Assembly: GCF_005144715.1 (NCBI RefSeq)
Contig: NZ_SWKR01000002.1
Span: 1,584,555 to 1,648,554 of the forward strand
DNA length: 64,000 nt
From: Sphingomonas baiyangensis
Lineage (GTDB): Bacteria > Pseudomonadota > Alphaproteobacteria > Sphingomonadales > Sphingomonadaceae
Reading direction: 5' to 3'
Below are positions 20,153 to 31,406 of the stretch, one piece after another. The translations under genes and the position numbers were made by a program. The notes under the pieces were generated by a model, which had not been told where the DNA came from, did no database searches, and saw only the letters and a list, made by a program, of their open reading frames with translations. Positions within the stretch are counted from its first letter, which is position 1, and every line of letters starts with the position of its first letter.

Positions 20153-21162
20153 CAGTGATAGCCCTCGGTGCCCACCTTGCCGCGGAACACCCAATAGGCC
20201 CAGCCGGTGTAGACGAGGATCACCGGGATCAGCACCGATGCACCCACGAGCATGAACCACTGGCTGGAGGCGGGCGCTGCCGCCTGCCAGATCGTCACGC
20301 TGTCGGGCACGATATAGGGGAACATGCTGATGCCGAGGCCGATGAAGCTCATCAGGAACAAGGCGAGCGCCAGCAGAAAAGGGCGCAGCTCGCGCTTCTT
20401 CGCCAGCGACCGCCAGAAGGCGAAGGCGATGATCGCGGTGAGCAGCGGCACCTGCGACGTCAGGTAGATCGCAGGCGCGTTGAGCCACTTGGCGCGATAT
20501 TCATAGTCGAGCCCGAGCGTCGCCAGGCTGACGAGGCCGATCGCGAGCAATGTGGCGATGCCGAAGCGGCCCGCTAGCCGATAGGCATGCGCCTGCGTGC
20601 CGCCCTCGGTCTTCCAGATGAGCCAGGTAGCCCCGAGCAGCGCATAGCCCGCCACCACCGCCAGCCCGCACAGTATGCTGAACGCGCTCAGCCAGTCGAG
20701 CCAGGCGCCGCCATAGGCGCGACCGTCGACGGTAATGCCCTGCAACAGCGCGCCGAGCGTCACGCCCTGCGCGAACGCAGCGGTGAACGAGCCCAGCGTG
20801 AACGCCAGATCCCACCAGCGCCGGTGCCCCGGATCGCGCCAGCGCGCCTCGAACGCCACCCCGCGGAACACCAGCCCCAGCAGCATCGCGATAATCGGCG
20901 GGTAGAGCGCCGGGAGGATGATGGCATAGGCAAGCGGAAACGCCGCGAACAGCCCGCCGCCGCCCAGCACCAGCCACGTCTCGTTGCCGTCCCATACGGG
21001 CGCGATCGCGTTCATCGCCTGATCGCGCTCCTCGCCCACGTCGAAGATCGGAAACAGGATGCCGATGCCGAGATCGAAGCCGTCCATCACCACATAGGCG
21101 AACACCGCAAAGGCGATGATGAATGCCCAGACGGTAGTGAGATCAAGGTCGACGCCGCTCAT
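20152..21162 (-). CDS. cioB: cytochrome bd-type quinol oxidase subunit II, CioB
   Basis: 336-residue integral membrane protein with eight or nine hydrophobic helices. It starts MSGVDLDLTTVWAFIIAF and has the subunit II signatures GFDLGIGILFP near residues 28-38 and WDGNETWLVLGGGGLFAAFP. It pairs with subunit I upstream (four-base overlap) and the DUF2474 protein downstream. It reduces oxygen with quinol; the CioAB subclass is usually less sensitive to cyanide than classical CydAB. Confidence 0.95.
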   Translation of the reverse strand: MSGVDLDLTTVWAFIIAFAVFAYVVMDGFDLGIGILFPIFDVGEERDQAMNAIAPVWDGNETWLVLGGGGLFAAFPLAYAIILPALYPPIIAMLLGLVFRGVAFEARWRDPGHRRWWDLAFTLGSFTAAFAQGVTLGALLQGITVDGRAYGGAWLDWLSAFSILCGLAVVAGYALLGATWLIWKTEGGTQAHAYRLAGRFGIATLLAIGLVSLATLGLDYEYRAKWLNAPAIYLTSQVPLLTAIIAFAFWRSLAKKRELRPFLLALALFLMSFIGLGISMFPYIVPDSVTIWQAAAPASSQWFMLVGASVLIPVILVYTGWAYWVFRGKVGTEGYH

Positions 21163-22661
21163 TCGGCGGGACTCAGCACGGGCGCCTGGCCTTTGGCCTG
21201 TTGCGCGGGGCCGGGCGTGATGCCCGCCGAGCGGATCGGCGCCTCGTCGTCGATCCCGTGCTCGCCCACCAGCACGCCCTTCGACATCAGCCGCAGGATG
21301 TACCAGGTGCCGAAACCGAACACGATGAAATAGACGATGACGAATGCCATCAGCGATGCTCCCACCGCGGGTGCGGCGAGCGGCGAGGCGCTTTCGGCGG
21401 TGCGCATGAGGTTGTAGACGGTGAAGGGCTGGCGCCCCACTTCGGTCGTGATCCATCCGGCGATCACCGCGATGAAGCCCGACGGCCCCATGCCGATCGC
21501 CGCACGGTGCAGCCACGGCCAGTCGTACAGCTGGCGGCGCCAGCGCGCGACGAGGCTCCACAGCCCCAGCCCCAGCATCGCAAAGCCGATGCCCACCATG
21601 ATGCGGAACGACCAGAACAGGATGGTGACGGGCGGCTCGCGATCGTCGGGCACGCTGTCGAGCCCGGCGAGCGGCGCGTTGGGATCGTGCTTTAGGATCA
21701 GCGACGACGCCTTGGGTATCTCGATCGCATAGTCGACGCGCTTTTCCGCAGGGTTCGGAACGCCGAACAGGATGAGCGGCGCGCCGTCGGGATGGCTGTC
21801 GTAATGGCCTTCCATCGCCATCACCTTGGCGGGCTGATGCTCGAGCGTGTTGAGGCCGTGGAAATCGCCCGCGACGATCTGGATCGGCGCAACGATCGCG
21901 GCCATCCACATCGCCATCGAGAACATCTTGCGTGCCGCCGCGGTCGAGCGAGCGACGCCGGCATCGTCGCCCGCCTCGGCGGGATCGCCGTCATCGGCAT
22001 CGACATGCCGGTCTCCACCGCGCGCCTTGAGCAGCTGGAACGCGCCGACCGCGCCCACCACAAGCGCGGTCGTGAGATAGGCGGCGATGACGGTGTGCAC
22101 TAGTCGATAAGGAAAGCTGGGGTTGAACACGATCGCCCACCACGAGCCCGCCGGCACGAACTGCCCCGCTTCGTTGATCGCGAAGCCCGTGGGCGTCTGC
22201 ATCCAGCTGTTGACGCTCAGGATCCAGAATGCCGAGATGAAGGTGCCGAGCGCCACCATGCAGGTGGCGGTGAAGTGCAGCTTGCGCCCTACCCGGTCCA
22301 TGCCGAACAGCATGACACCCAGGAAACCGGCTTCGAGGAAGAAGGCGGTCAGCACCTCATAGGCCATCAACGGCCCCAGGATCGGCCCCGTACGGTCCGA
22401 AAAGACCGACCAGTTGGTGCCGAACTGGTACGACATCACGATGCCCGAGACGACGCCCATCGCGAAGGCGACGGCGAAGATCTTGACCCAGAACTGGAAT
22501 AGGTCGTGATACACGTCGCGGCCCGTCTTGAGCCACAGCCCTTCGAGCACCGCCAGGTAGCTCGCCAGCCCGATCGAGAAGGCGGGAAAGATGAAATGGA
22601 AGCTGACGGTGAAGGCGAATTGGATGCGCGCGAGCAACAGCGCGTCGGCCTGATCGAACAC
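21159..22661 (-). CDS. cioA: cytochrome bd-type quinol oxidase subunit I, CioA (short Q-loop)
   Basis: About 500 residues. His near residue 22 in TVSFHFIFP, His in FPYRLVHTVIAA and Met in FRIMVGIGF fit the haem ligands. The loop between GDFHGLNTLEHQPAK and the next membrane helix is short, the mark of the CioA subclass. The frame extends to a TTG at 22694. GTG 22661 fits better: GGAG lies ten bases upstream, and the product starts FDQADALLLARIQFAF like family members. A charged Asp/Gly insert (residues about 215-240) sits between helices. Promoter not identified in the 195 bases upstream. Confidence 0.93.
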   Translation of the reverse strand: MFDQADALLLARIQFAFTVSFHFIFPAFSIGLASYLAVLEGLWLKTGRDVYHDLFQFWVKIFAVAFAMGVVSGIVMSYQFGTNWSVFSDRTGPILGPLMAYEVLTAFFLEAGFLGVMLFGMDRVGRKLHFTATCMVALGTFISAFWILSVNSWMQTPTGFAINEAGQFVPAGSWWAIVFNPSFPYRLVHTVIAAYLTTALVVGAVGAFQLLKARGGDRHVDADDGDPAEAGDDAGVARSTAAARKMFSMAMWMAAIVAPIQIVAGDFHGLNTLEHQPAKVMAMEGHYDSHPDGAPLILFGVPNPAEKRVDYAIEIPKASSLILKHDPNAPLAGLDSVPDDREPPVTILFWSFRIMVGIGFAMLGLGLWSLVARWRRQLYDWPWLHRAAIGMGPSGFIAVIAGWITTEVGRQPFTVYNLMRTAESASPLAAPAVGASLMAFVIVYFIVFGFGTWYILRLMSKGVLVGEHGIDDEAPIRSAGITPGPAQQAKGQAPVLSPAE

Positions 22662-22856
22662 GGGGTGCGGACTCCGGTTGCTTGACGGGTGCAACGTCGC
22701 TGCGCCCGGCAGGGTCCGACCTTTTCTTCCGCGCTATCGATCGCGCCCCGCGTACGGTCCCGCGCGGCTCCTATAGTCGCGCGATCATGCGAGGTTCAAG
22801 CGCGTCGTCGGCCCACCCGATTGCACGGGGTGCAACCACAATGCAGCTGTCCGCGG

Positions 22857-23474
22857 TTACTCGCCCGCGGGCGGTGCCGGCGGTGCGCCGGGGGCGCCGG
22901 GTGCGCCCTGCATCATCATTTGCTGCTGCTGCATCTGCCGCACCACCGCCTCGGGCACGAAATCGATCATCTCGACGTCGAAGATCAGCAGCGAATCGGC
23001 CGGGATCACCTCGGCGCCAGTGCGCGGATCGGTACGCGCCTCGGCACCGTACGCGAGCTCGGGCTTGATCCAGAAGCGGTACTTGGCGCCCTTGGGCATC
23101 AGCTTGAGCCCCTCGCCGAAGCCCGGGACGACACCGGTGGGCGACATCGGCGTGGGCTGCTCGCTCTCGTCAAAGGTTTCGCCGCTGCGCATCTTGCCGA
23201 CATAGTTGACGAGCACGAGGTCGGTGTCGGTCGGCGTCGGGCCCTCGCCGGCCTCGAGCACGCGATATTGCAGGCCGCTCGCGGTCTGCACCACGCCCGG
23301 CTGACTGGCGTTGTAGGCAAGGAACTCGGCATTGCCGCCGGTCTGCGCCACCACCTGCGCCGTGCCCTTCCACGCCAGCAGGCCCGATGCCAGCACCGCG
23401 ACGGCGATGCCGATGACGAGCCACAGCACATAGCCGCGCTTCACGGGACGAATCGGTACGGCGGTGTTCGACAT
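22857..23474 (-). CDS. FKBP-type peptidyl-prolyl isomerase, membrane-anchored
   Basis: 205 residues. A single hydrophobic segment at about 14-36 (GYVLWLVIGIAVAVLASGLL) serves as a signal anchor, placing the catalytic domain in the periplasm. The FKBP domain spans about residues 70-175: GLQYRVLEAGEG, VLVNYVGKMRSGETFDES, VVPGFGEGLKLMPKG and ELAYGAE. The C-terminal tail is rich in Gln, Met, Pro and Ala. It probably assists folding of secreted or outer membrane proteins. It runs in the same direction as the gene at 23597, 122 bases away. Confidence 0.93.
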   Translation of the reverse strand: MSNTAVPIRPVKRGYVLWLVIGIAVAVLASGLLAWKGTAQVVAQTGGNAEFLAYNASQPGVVQTASGLQYRVLEAGEGPTPTDTDLVLVNYVGKMRSGETFDESEQPTPMSPTGVVPGFGEGLKLMPKGAKYRFWIKPELAYGAEARTDPRTGAEVIPADSLLIFDVEMIDFVPEAVVRQMQQQQMMMQGAPGAPGAPPAPPAGE

Positions 23475-23574
23475 CGAAGCGTTTCCGGTAAGGGTATGAG
23501 AGGCGATCCGCCCGCCCCGGCCGCACGTTAAAGCGCGAACCGGGCGAGCCGATCAGCCGAAACGGCGACGGTCA

Positions 23575-23589
23575 GGCACCAGAGGTGCC
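23575..23589 (-). terminator. possible hairpin terminator after rpsU
   Basis: GGCACC, a three-base loop and GGTGCC form a perfect six-base-pair stem eight bases past the rpsU stop. There is no T run, so it may act only with Rho or as an mRNA 3' end stabiliser. Confidence 0.35.
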
Positions 23590-23596
23590 GGCCGGC

Positions 23597-23803
23597 TTAC
23601 CGCGCGCCGTCGCGCTCCATGCGCTTGCGCTCGAGCTTGCGGGCGCGGCGCACAGCGGCGGCACGCTCGCGCGCGCGCTTCTCGCTCGGCTTCTCGTAGT
23701 GCCGGCGCAGCTTCATCTCGCGATACACGCCTTCCCGCTGCAGCTTCTTCTTGAGCGCCCGCAAAGCCTGGTCGACGTTGTTGTCGCGAACGATGATCTG
23801 CAT
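23597..23803 (-). CDS. rpsU: 30S ribosomal protein S21
   Basis: 68 residues beginning [20 protein letters not shown], followed by the basic helical stretch typical of S21 ([19 protein letters not shown]). It helps the 30S subunit initiate translation. The frame opens a little upstream (23824), but the conserved N-terminus and GGAG about a dozen bases upstream fix the start at 23803. It is transcribed divergently from the permease gene; a strong dyad lies in its leader region. Confidence 0.96.
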   Translation of the reverse strand: MQIIVRDNNVDQALRALKKKLQREGVYREMKLRRHYEKPSEKRARERAAAVRRARKLERKRMERDGAR

Positions 23804-23838
23804 AAAGTCCGTAGCTCCGATCAATAGAATCAGGTTCG

Positions 23839-23857
23839 CCGGAAACGCGGTTTCCGG
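23839..23857 (-). promoter_or_regulatory. dyad in the rpsU leader region
   Basis: CCGGAAAC, three bases, GTTTCCGG: a perfect eight-base-pair inverted repeat 36-54 bases upstream of the S21 start. It could be an RNA leader element or an operator between the divergent genes. Function is unknown. Confidence 0.4.
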
Positions 23858-23941
23858 GCGTTGGGCGGGCCTCTACGCCGAATGCCCACCGATTTCAAGG
23901 CAATTGCGGCGCTTGATGCAGCGCCGCCGATGCGCCACGCC

Positions 23942-25240
23942 ATGACGATGCACAGCGACACCCCCGCGCCGCTCACGCGCGAACGGCTGCGATCGATCCT
24001 CGGCGGATCGGCGGGCAATCTGGTCGAATGGTACGACTGGTATGCCTATGCCGCGTTCACGCTCTATTTCGCGCCGCGATTCTTTCCCGGCGACGATCCG
24101 ACGGTCGAGTTGCTCCAGGCCGCCGCCGTATTCGCGCTCGGCTTCTTCATGCGGCCGATCGGCGGCTGGCTGATGGGCGTCTATTCGGACCGCCATGGGC
24201 GCAAGGCGGGGCTGACGCTGTCGGTCACGCTGATGTGCGCCGGCTCGCTGCTGATCGCGGTGACGCCCAGCTATGCGAGCATCGGCGTTGCCGCGCCTGC
24301 GCTGCTGCTCACCGCGCGGCTGATGCAGGGGCTTTCGGTAGGCGGCGAATATGGCGCGAGCGCCACCTATCTCTCCGAAATCGCCGGCCGCAACCGCCGC
24401 GGCTTCTTCGCGAGCTTCCAATATGTCACGCTGATCGGCGGGCAGTTGCTGGCGCTGGGCGTGCTGCTGGCATTGCAGGCGACGATGAGCGAAGCGGCGC
24501 TCGAGGCATGGGGCTGGCGCATTCCCTTCGCGATCGGCGGGGTGCTCGCGGTCAGCGTGTTCTGGCTGCGGCGCGGCCTCCTCGAAACCGAGAGCTTCGA
24601 GAACGCCCGTACTGCCGATCGCCGATCAGGTCTGTGGGCGCTGTGTCGCGAGCATCCGCGCGAGAGCCTGACGGTGCTGGCGCTGACCGCGGGCGGCACG
24701 CTCGCCTTCTATGCCTATTCGATCTACATGCAGAAGTTCCTCGTCAACACCTCGGGTTTCGATCGCGAGACGGCATCGGCGATCAACGCCGCCAGCCTGT
24801 TCGGCTTCATGCTGCTGCAACCGCTGGTGGGCGCGCTTTCGGATCGCGTCGGCCGCAAGCCGCTGATGGTGGGGTTCGGCGTGCTGGGCGTCGCGTTCAC
24901 CTACCCCATCTTCACGACGCTGGAGGATGTGCGCGACCCGTGGACGGCGTTCGCCATCTGCTTCGGCGCACTCGCGATCGTTTCGGGCTACAGCGCGATC
25001 TCGGGCGTGGTGAAGGCCGAGATGTATCCCGCGCACATCCGCACGCTGGGCGTGGCGCTGCCTTATGCGCTGGCAAATGCCGTGTTCGGCGGCACCGCCG
25101 AATATATCGCGCTGTGGTTCAAGAATGCCGGCATCGAGCGCGGCTTCTACTGGTATGTGACGGCGATGATCGGCGTATCGCTGGTGACCTATCTGCGCAT
25201 GCGCGACACGCGGCGGCACAGCTTGATCCTCGAAGATTGA
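23942..25240 (+). CDS. MHS-family major facilitator permease (dicarboxylate/alpha-ketoglutarate type)
   Basis: 432 residues, about twelve membrane helices. Signatures: GGSAGNLVEWYDWYAYAAF near the start, GVYSDRHGRKAGLTL between helices 2 and 3, and GALSDRVGRKPLMVGFG in the second half. This matches the metabolite:H+ symporter group containing the alpha-ketoglutarate permease KgtP. The exact substrate cannot be read from sequence. Start choice is soft: frames open to 23861, with Met codons at 23882, 23930, 23942 and 23948. I chose 23942 from the family N-terminus; no good ribosome site is seen. Confidence 0.88.
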   Translation: MTMHSDTPAPLTRERLRSILGGSAGNLVEWYDWYAYAAFTLYFAPRFFPGDDPTVELLQAAAVFALGFFMRPIGGWLMGVYSDRHGRKAGLTLSVTLMCAGSLLIAVTPSYASIGVAAPALLLTARLMQGLSVGGEYGASATYLSEIAGRNRRGFFASFQYVTLIGGQLLALGVLLALQATMSEAALEAWGWRIPFAIGGVLAVSVFWLRRGLLETESFENARTADRRSGLWALCREHPRESLTVLALTAGGTLAFYAYSIYMQKFLVNTSGFDRETASAINAASLFGFMLLQPLVGALSDRVGRKPLMVGFGVLGVAFTYPIFTTLEDVRDPWTAFAICFGALAIVSGYSAISGVVKAEMYPAHIRTLGVALPYALANAVFGGTAEYIALWFKNAGIERGFYWYVTAMIGVSLVTYLRMRDTRRHSLILED

Positions 25241-25254
25241 CGCCAGAACATGCG

Positions 25255-25327
25255 GCGGCCTTCGGCCGCACCACTCCACCATCCTGCGGATGGTCCCCCT
25301 CCCCGTGCCGGGGAGGTGCCGCAGGAT
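25255..25327. terminator. nested hairpins between convergent genes
   Basis: GCGGCC-TTC-GGCCGC lies at 25255-25269. Then ATCCTGCGG at 25281-25289 pairs with CCGCAGGAT at 25319-25327, enclosing CCTCCCC-GTGCC-GGGGAGG at 25298-25316. It sits between the convergent permease and response regulator genes, so it probably ends both transcripts. The second, nested part looks like a dispersed repeat. Confidence 0.6.
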
Positions 25328-25340
25328 CGCAACCCCGATC

Positions 25341-25733
25341 CTAGAGCAGCATCCCGCCTTCGTCGGACTTGCGCGCGAAGATGCGTCCGATGGCGTCGAA
25401 CAGCGCGTCCATCGCGACGGGCTTAAACAGCACCTCGTCGGCGCCGGCACTCAGGCAGCGCTCGGTGAGGCCCGGCGCGGTGTCGGCGGTCACGACGATG
25501 ATCGGTATCGCCGCCTTGGCATCGTCGCGCGCGCGGATGCGCTCGATCGCCTCGAACCCGTCCATTCCCGGCATGCGCAGATCGACCAGCACGATATCGA
25601 ATGCCTCGGCATCAATGCGGCGCAACCCCTCCTCGGCGCGATCGGCCTCGGCCATCGTCGCGCCCGCCACGTCGAGCATATCGCGGACGACCCTGCGGTT
25701 CATGGGATCGTCTTCAATGAAGAGAATGTTCAC
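25341..25733 (-). CDS. single-domain response regulator
   Basis: 130-residue receiver with no output domain. It begins NILFIEDDPMNRRVVRDML; acidic pair in FIEDD, phospho-acceptor Asp near residue 52 in VLVDLRMPGMDG, and Lys in VLFKPV. The start is GTG 25733; the longer frame to 25862 runs into the kinase gene. It is the last of three co-directional genes (EAL, hybrid kinase, receiver), 61 bases after the kinase. It probably takes phosphate from that kinase, as Spo0F/DivK-like single receivers do (inference). Confidence 0.93.
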   Translation of the reverse strand: MNILFIEDDPMNRRVVRDMLDVAGATMAEADRAEEGLRRIDAEAFDIVLVDLRMPGMDGFEAIERIRARDDAKAAIPIIVVTADTAPGLTERCLSAGADEVLFKPVAMDALFDAIGRIFARKSDEGGMLL

Positions 25734-25794
25734 CGCCGGTGTTCCGACTGATGCACTGAAGTTGGTTTCGCGACCATATCGAAATGCTATCTGC

Positions 25795-28240
<2,446 letters not shown>

Positions 28241-28248
<8 letters not shown>

Positions 28249-29572
28249 GCTTCCAGAAGCTTTCCGGCCGCCCGAAGCTCGGTCGTGCCGCGTTGGTGAC
28301 CGCGAGATGGCGTTGCTCGGCAACGAACTGGCGCAGCGCGCCGATGGCGATCGGCCGGCTGATGAGGAAGCCCTGCGCCATGTCACAGCCCATCACGCTC
28401 AAGAGCGCCAGCGCCGCCGGCGTCTCCACGCCCTCGGCGGTCACTTCCATGTCGAGCGCGTGCGCCAAGTCGATGGTCGAGCGCACGATCAGCGGATCGC
28501 GGTTGCTGCTCGTCAATTCGAGCACGAACATCTTGTCGATCTTGAGCTCGGATGCCGGCATCTGCTTGAGATAGGCGAGCGACGAGAGCCCGGCGCCGTA
28601 ATCGTCGATCGCCAGTGCCACCCCGATATCGGCGAATTGCCGCAAATGCCGGATCGCGCTTTCGGGATCGCGAATGACGGCAGTCTCGGTGATCTCGAAG
28701 CCGATCCGCGCGGGCACGCCGCGCACCATGGTGCAGACCTGCTCGACGAACGCCGAATCGGCGAGCAGCACGCCCGAGATGTTGACGAAGATCGGGATGT
28801 CATGGCCATCGGCAGCGAGCATTTGCTGGTCGGCGATGACCTGCCGGATCGTCCACAGCGTCAGCGCGCCGATCTTGCCGCATTCCTCGGCGAGCTGGAT
28901 GAAATCGCCGGGAAAGATCAGCCCACGCTCGGGATGCTGCCAGCGCACCAGCGCTTCGGCACTGACGATCTCCTGCCGGCGAAGATGCACCTTGGGCTGA
29001 TATTGCAGGAACATCTGCCCCTCGCTCACCGCCGAGCCGAGATCGCGGATGAGCGCCAGACGATCATAGGCATGTTCGATGCGCGTGAGATCGCGCACGA
29101 CGTCGCGCTGGTCGGCATGTGCCTGCGCAAGCGCCGATTCGGCCGCCTCGACCAGCCGCACGTCGTCATCGTCGTGCACCGGCATTGCCGCGCCGGCGAA
29201 CAGCATCTCGAGCGTGTGCAGTTCGCCATCGATGTCGAAAGGTTGCGCGAAACGCGTGCGCAGCCGCGCGATCACTTGATCGGCTTCGGTAGGGACGGAG
29301 CCTTCGAAACAGACTTCCACCGCCGCGCGGCCCACTGGCGCGATGCGCGCACCGGGCAGGACTTTGGCGATCTCGGCCGCGATCTCCGCGATGAGTCGCT
29401 CGGCGCGAAGCCGGCCAAGCAGCCTTCGCAGCGTGCTGAAGTTGCCAACTTCGGCAAGGATCAGCATCCGCCAGGCCAGCCCGGCGACCGTCGCCAGACC
29501 GGGATCACAGGCCGCCGGTGCCGCAGCGCCGCCATCGTCAAGGGGACGGGGATCAGACATCTCCTCCGGCAT
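28241..29572 (-). CDS. EAL-domain cyclic-di-GMP phosphodiesterase with degenerate GGDEF
   Basis: 443 residues. Residues about 35-180 look like a GGDEF domain that has lost the GGDEF motif. The EAL domain (about 185-430) keeps catalytic motifs: SAEALVRWQHP near 204, FVNIS, FEITETA, AIDDYGAGLSS, LKIDKMFV and AEGVET. It should therefore hydrolyse c-di-GMP in the cytoplasm. ATG 29572 is used; ATG 29560 directly follows GGAGGAG and is an alternative. It heads the three-gene signalling operon, and a perfect CtrA-type box lies 92 bases upstream. Confidence 0.93.
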
Positions 29573-29663
29573 CTAGGCCGCGCGCCTTGCCATCCCGTTA
29601 ACTTGCGGTCCCGCAGTGGCACATTGGGCGCGGCGGACCAAGCTTGCCTGCCTTGTGCGAAGC

Positions 29664-29678
29664 TTAACTTTCGATTAA
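29664..29678 (+). promoter_or_regulatory. CtrA-type binding box
   Basis: TTAA, seven bases (CTTTCGA), TTAA: an exact match to the alphaproteobacterial CtrA consensus TTAA-N7-TTAA, symmetrical out to CTTAA/TTAAG. It lies 41 bases before the micro-ORF and 92 bases before the divergent EAL gene, so it could control either or both. In such GC-rich DNA a chance match is unlikely. Confidence 0.7.
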
Positions 29679-29719
29679 GTATTTTCTCGCGTGCACGTCG
29701 CAACGCTGGGAGATACGGC

Positions 29720-29773
29720 ATGTTCGATCTGTTTTTTGGTGAGAAGTACGGCCACCTGCTTCGGCCGTTCTGA
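29720..29773 (+). CDS. 17-residue micro-ORF
   Basis: Encodes MFDLFFGEKYGHLLRPF. GGGAG lies eight bases before the ATG, good spacing, and a strong intrinsic terminator follows 81 bases after the stop. The composition (aromatic, amphipathic, charged centre) is unlike the shadow frames around it. It may be a small protein, a leader peptide for attenuation of ugd, or a decoy within a small RNA. Not recognised. Confidence 0.45.
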   Translation: MFDLFFGEKYGHLLRPF

Positions 29774-29854
29774 TTGAATTTTGTCGGGCCGGGGGCGCGG
29801 ATCGCGCATCTCGGCCCGATCGACTGAAGGTTGCCGCGTCCAGCGGCGAGGTTC

Positions 29855-29877
29855 GGCTCCTTGCGGAGCCTTTTTTT
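29855..29877 (+). terminator. intrinsic terminator after the micro-ORF
   Basis: GGCTCC, loop TTGC, GGAGCC, then seven T. It is the clearest plus-strand terminator in the window. It ends a transcript that starts after the CtrA box and is about 180 bases long, before ugd is reached. Confidence 0.88.
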
Positions 29878-29900
29878 ATGCCGTTAACAAAGCGCCACGC

Positions 29901-29942
29901 CGTATCGCGACGATACGCGCCGGCGCATCGGCGGCGATGCGC
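29901..29942. promoter_or_regulatory. two adjacent dyads upstream of ugd
   Basis: CGTATCG-CGA-CGATACG at 29901-29917 and GCGCATCG-GCGG-CGATGCGC at 29923-29942, both perfect. They lie 100-140 bases before ugd and may be operators or leader hairpins. Confidence 0.4.
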
Positions 29943-30042
29943 GTTGACCGTACCGCCCGATCTTGGCAAGCGCGCGCATGCAAGCGCAGCGCATCGAAGC
30001 TCAGCTCCGCGCCGCACCATTATTCGGGAGTAGATCGGCGCC

Positions 30043-31386
30043 ATGCGCATCGTGATGATCGGATCGGGCTATGTCGGCCTAGTCTCGGGGGCGTGCTTCG
30101 CCGACTTCGGCCACGACGTCGTCTGCGTCGACAAGGACGCGGCCAAGATCGAGAAGCTCAACGCCGGCGGAATTCCCATCTTCGAGCCGGGCCTTGATGC
30201 GCTGGTGGCGAAGAACGTCGCTGCCGGCCGGCTTTCGTTCACCACCGACCTTGCCGGCCCGGTCGGCGAAGCCGAGGTCGTGTTCATCGGCGTCGGCACG
30301 CCGACGCGGCGCGGCGATGGCCATGCCGACCTCTCCTACGTCCACGGCGCCGCGCGCGAGATCGCGGCCGCGATCCGCGGTTTCACCGTCATCGTCACCA
30401 AATCGACCGTGCCCGTGGGCACCGGCGACGAAGTCGAGCGGATCATCCGCGAGACCAATCCGCAAGCCGATTTCGCCGTTGCCTCGAACCCCGAATTCCT
30501 GCGCGAGGGCGCCGCGATCGAGGATTTCAAGCGCCCTGACCGCATCGTCGTCGGCATCGAGGACGAGCGCGCGCGCGCGCCGATGGAGCAGGTCTATCGC
30601 CCGCTTTATCTCAACAAGTCGCCGATTCTGTTCACGCGCCGGCGCACCAGCGAACTCATCAAATACGCCGCCAACGCCTTCCTCGCGATGAAGATCACCT
30701 TCATCAACGAGATCGCCGACCTGTGCGAGAAGGTGGGCGCCGACGTGCAGGAAGTGTCGCGCGGCATCGGGCTCGACAATCGCATCGGGTCGAAGTTCCT
30801 GCACGCCGGCCCCGGCTATGGCGGATCGTGCTTCCCCAAGGACACGCTGGCACTGGTCAAGACCGCGCAGGACCATGACAGCCCGCTCCGGCTGATCGAG
30901 ACGACCGTGGCGATCAACGACACGCGCAAGCGCGCGATGGCGCGCAAGGTGATCGCGGCGATGGGCGGCGACGTGCGCGGGCGCACCGTCGCGATCCTAG
31001 GCCTCACCTTCAAGCCCAATACCGACGACATGCGCGAGGCGCCTTCGATCTCGATCATCCAGGCGTTGCAGGATGCCGGCGCGACGATCCGCGCCTACGA
31101 CCCCGAAGGCATCGATGCGGCGCGCCCGCTGCTCGATGAAGTGACCTACGCCACTTCGGCCTATGACGCAGCGCAGGGCGCGGCGGCGACGGTGATCGTC
31201 ACCGAATGGGACGCGTTCCGCGCGCTCGACCTTGGCCGCCTGCGCGATGTGATGGCAGCACCGGTGCTGGTCGATCTGCGCAACATCTATGTTCCGGCCG
31301 ATGTCGAGGCGGCGGGGCTGCGCTATGCCGGTATCGGCCGGGCGAGCGAGCGCGACCCGGCGGACGTGCGCGAAGCTGCCGAATGA
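30043..31386 (+). CDS. ugd: UDP-glucose 6-dehydrogenase
   Basis: 447 residues; NAD-dependent two-step oxidation of UDP-glucose to UDP-glucuronate for exopolysaccharide or glycolipid. Rossmann start MRIVMIGSGYVGLVSGACFA, TKSTVPVGTGDEVE, SNPEFLREGAAIEDF and catalytic Cys263 in GYGGSCFPKD are all present, followed by GLTFKPNTDDMREAPS. No polysaccharide operon adjoins it. The ATG follows GGGAG (spacing about 13). Its upstream region suggests conditional expression. It converges with the transglutaminase-like gene 20 bases away. Confidence 0.97.
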   Translation: MRIVMIGSGYVGLVSGACFADFGHDVVCVDKDAAKIEKLNAGGIPIFEPGLDALVAKNVAAGRLSFTTDLAGPVGEAEVVFIGVGTPTRRGDGHADLSYVHGAAREIAAAIRGFTVIVTKSTVPVGTGDEVERIIRETNPQADFAVASNPEFLREGAAIEDFKRPDRIVVGIEDERARAPMEQVYRPLYLNKSPILFTRRRTSELIKYAANAFLAMKITFINEIADLCEKVGADVQEVSRGIGLDNRIGSKFLHAGPGYGGSCFPKDTLALVKTAQDHDSPLRLIETTVAINDTRKRAMARKVIAAMGGDVRGRTVAILGLTFKPNTDDMREAPSISIIQALQDAGATIRAYDPEGIDAARPLLDEVTYATSAYDAAQGAAATVIVTEWDAFRALDLGRLRDVMAAPVLVDLRNIYVPADVEAAGLRYAGIGRASERDPADVREAAE

Positions 31387-31406
31387 CCAGCGGACGCGGC
31401 CGCCGG

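Larger units (their letters stand above)
29573..30042. other. 470-base intergenic region with regulatory content
   Basis: Holds, in order: a CtrA-type box (29664-29678), a 17-codon ORF with a good ribosome site (29720-29773), a strong intrinsic terminator (29855-29877) and two perfect dyads (29901-29917, 29923-29942) before ugd. No larger gene is supported; longer frames crossing it are shadows. Confidence 0.7.

Noticed and set aside
29690..29877. Known small RNA such as 6S RNA or tmRNA in this unit
   Set aside because: I could not recognise the central bulge of 6S RNA or the tmRNA tag frame. It is left as an unassigned transcript candidate.
30079..30876. Minus-strand 265-codon frame opposite ugd
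   Set aside because: High-GC shadow of a well-conserved dehydrogenase; no motifs or ribosome site.
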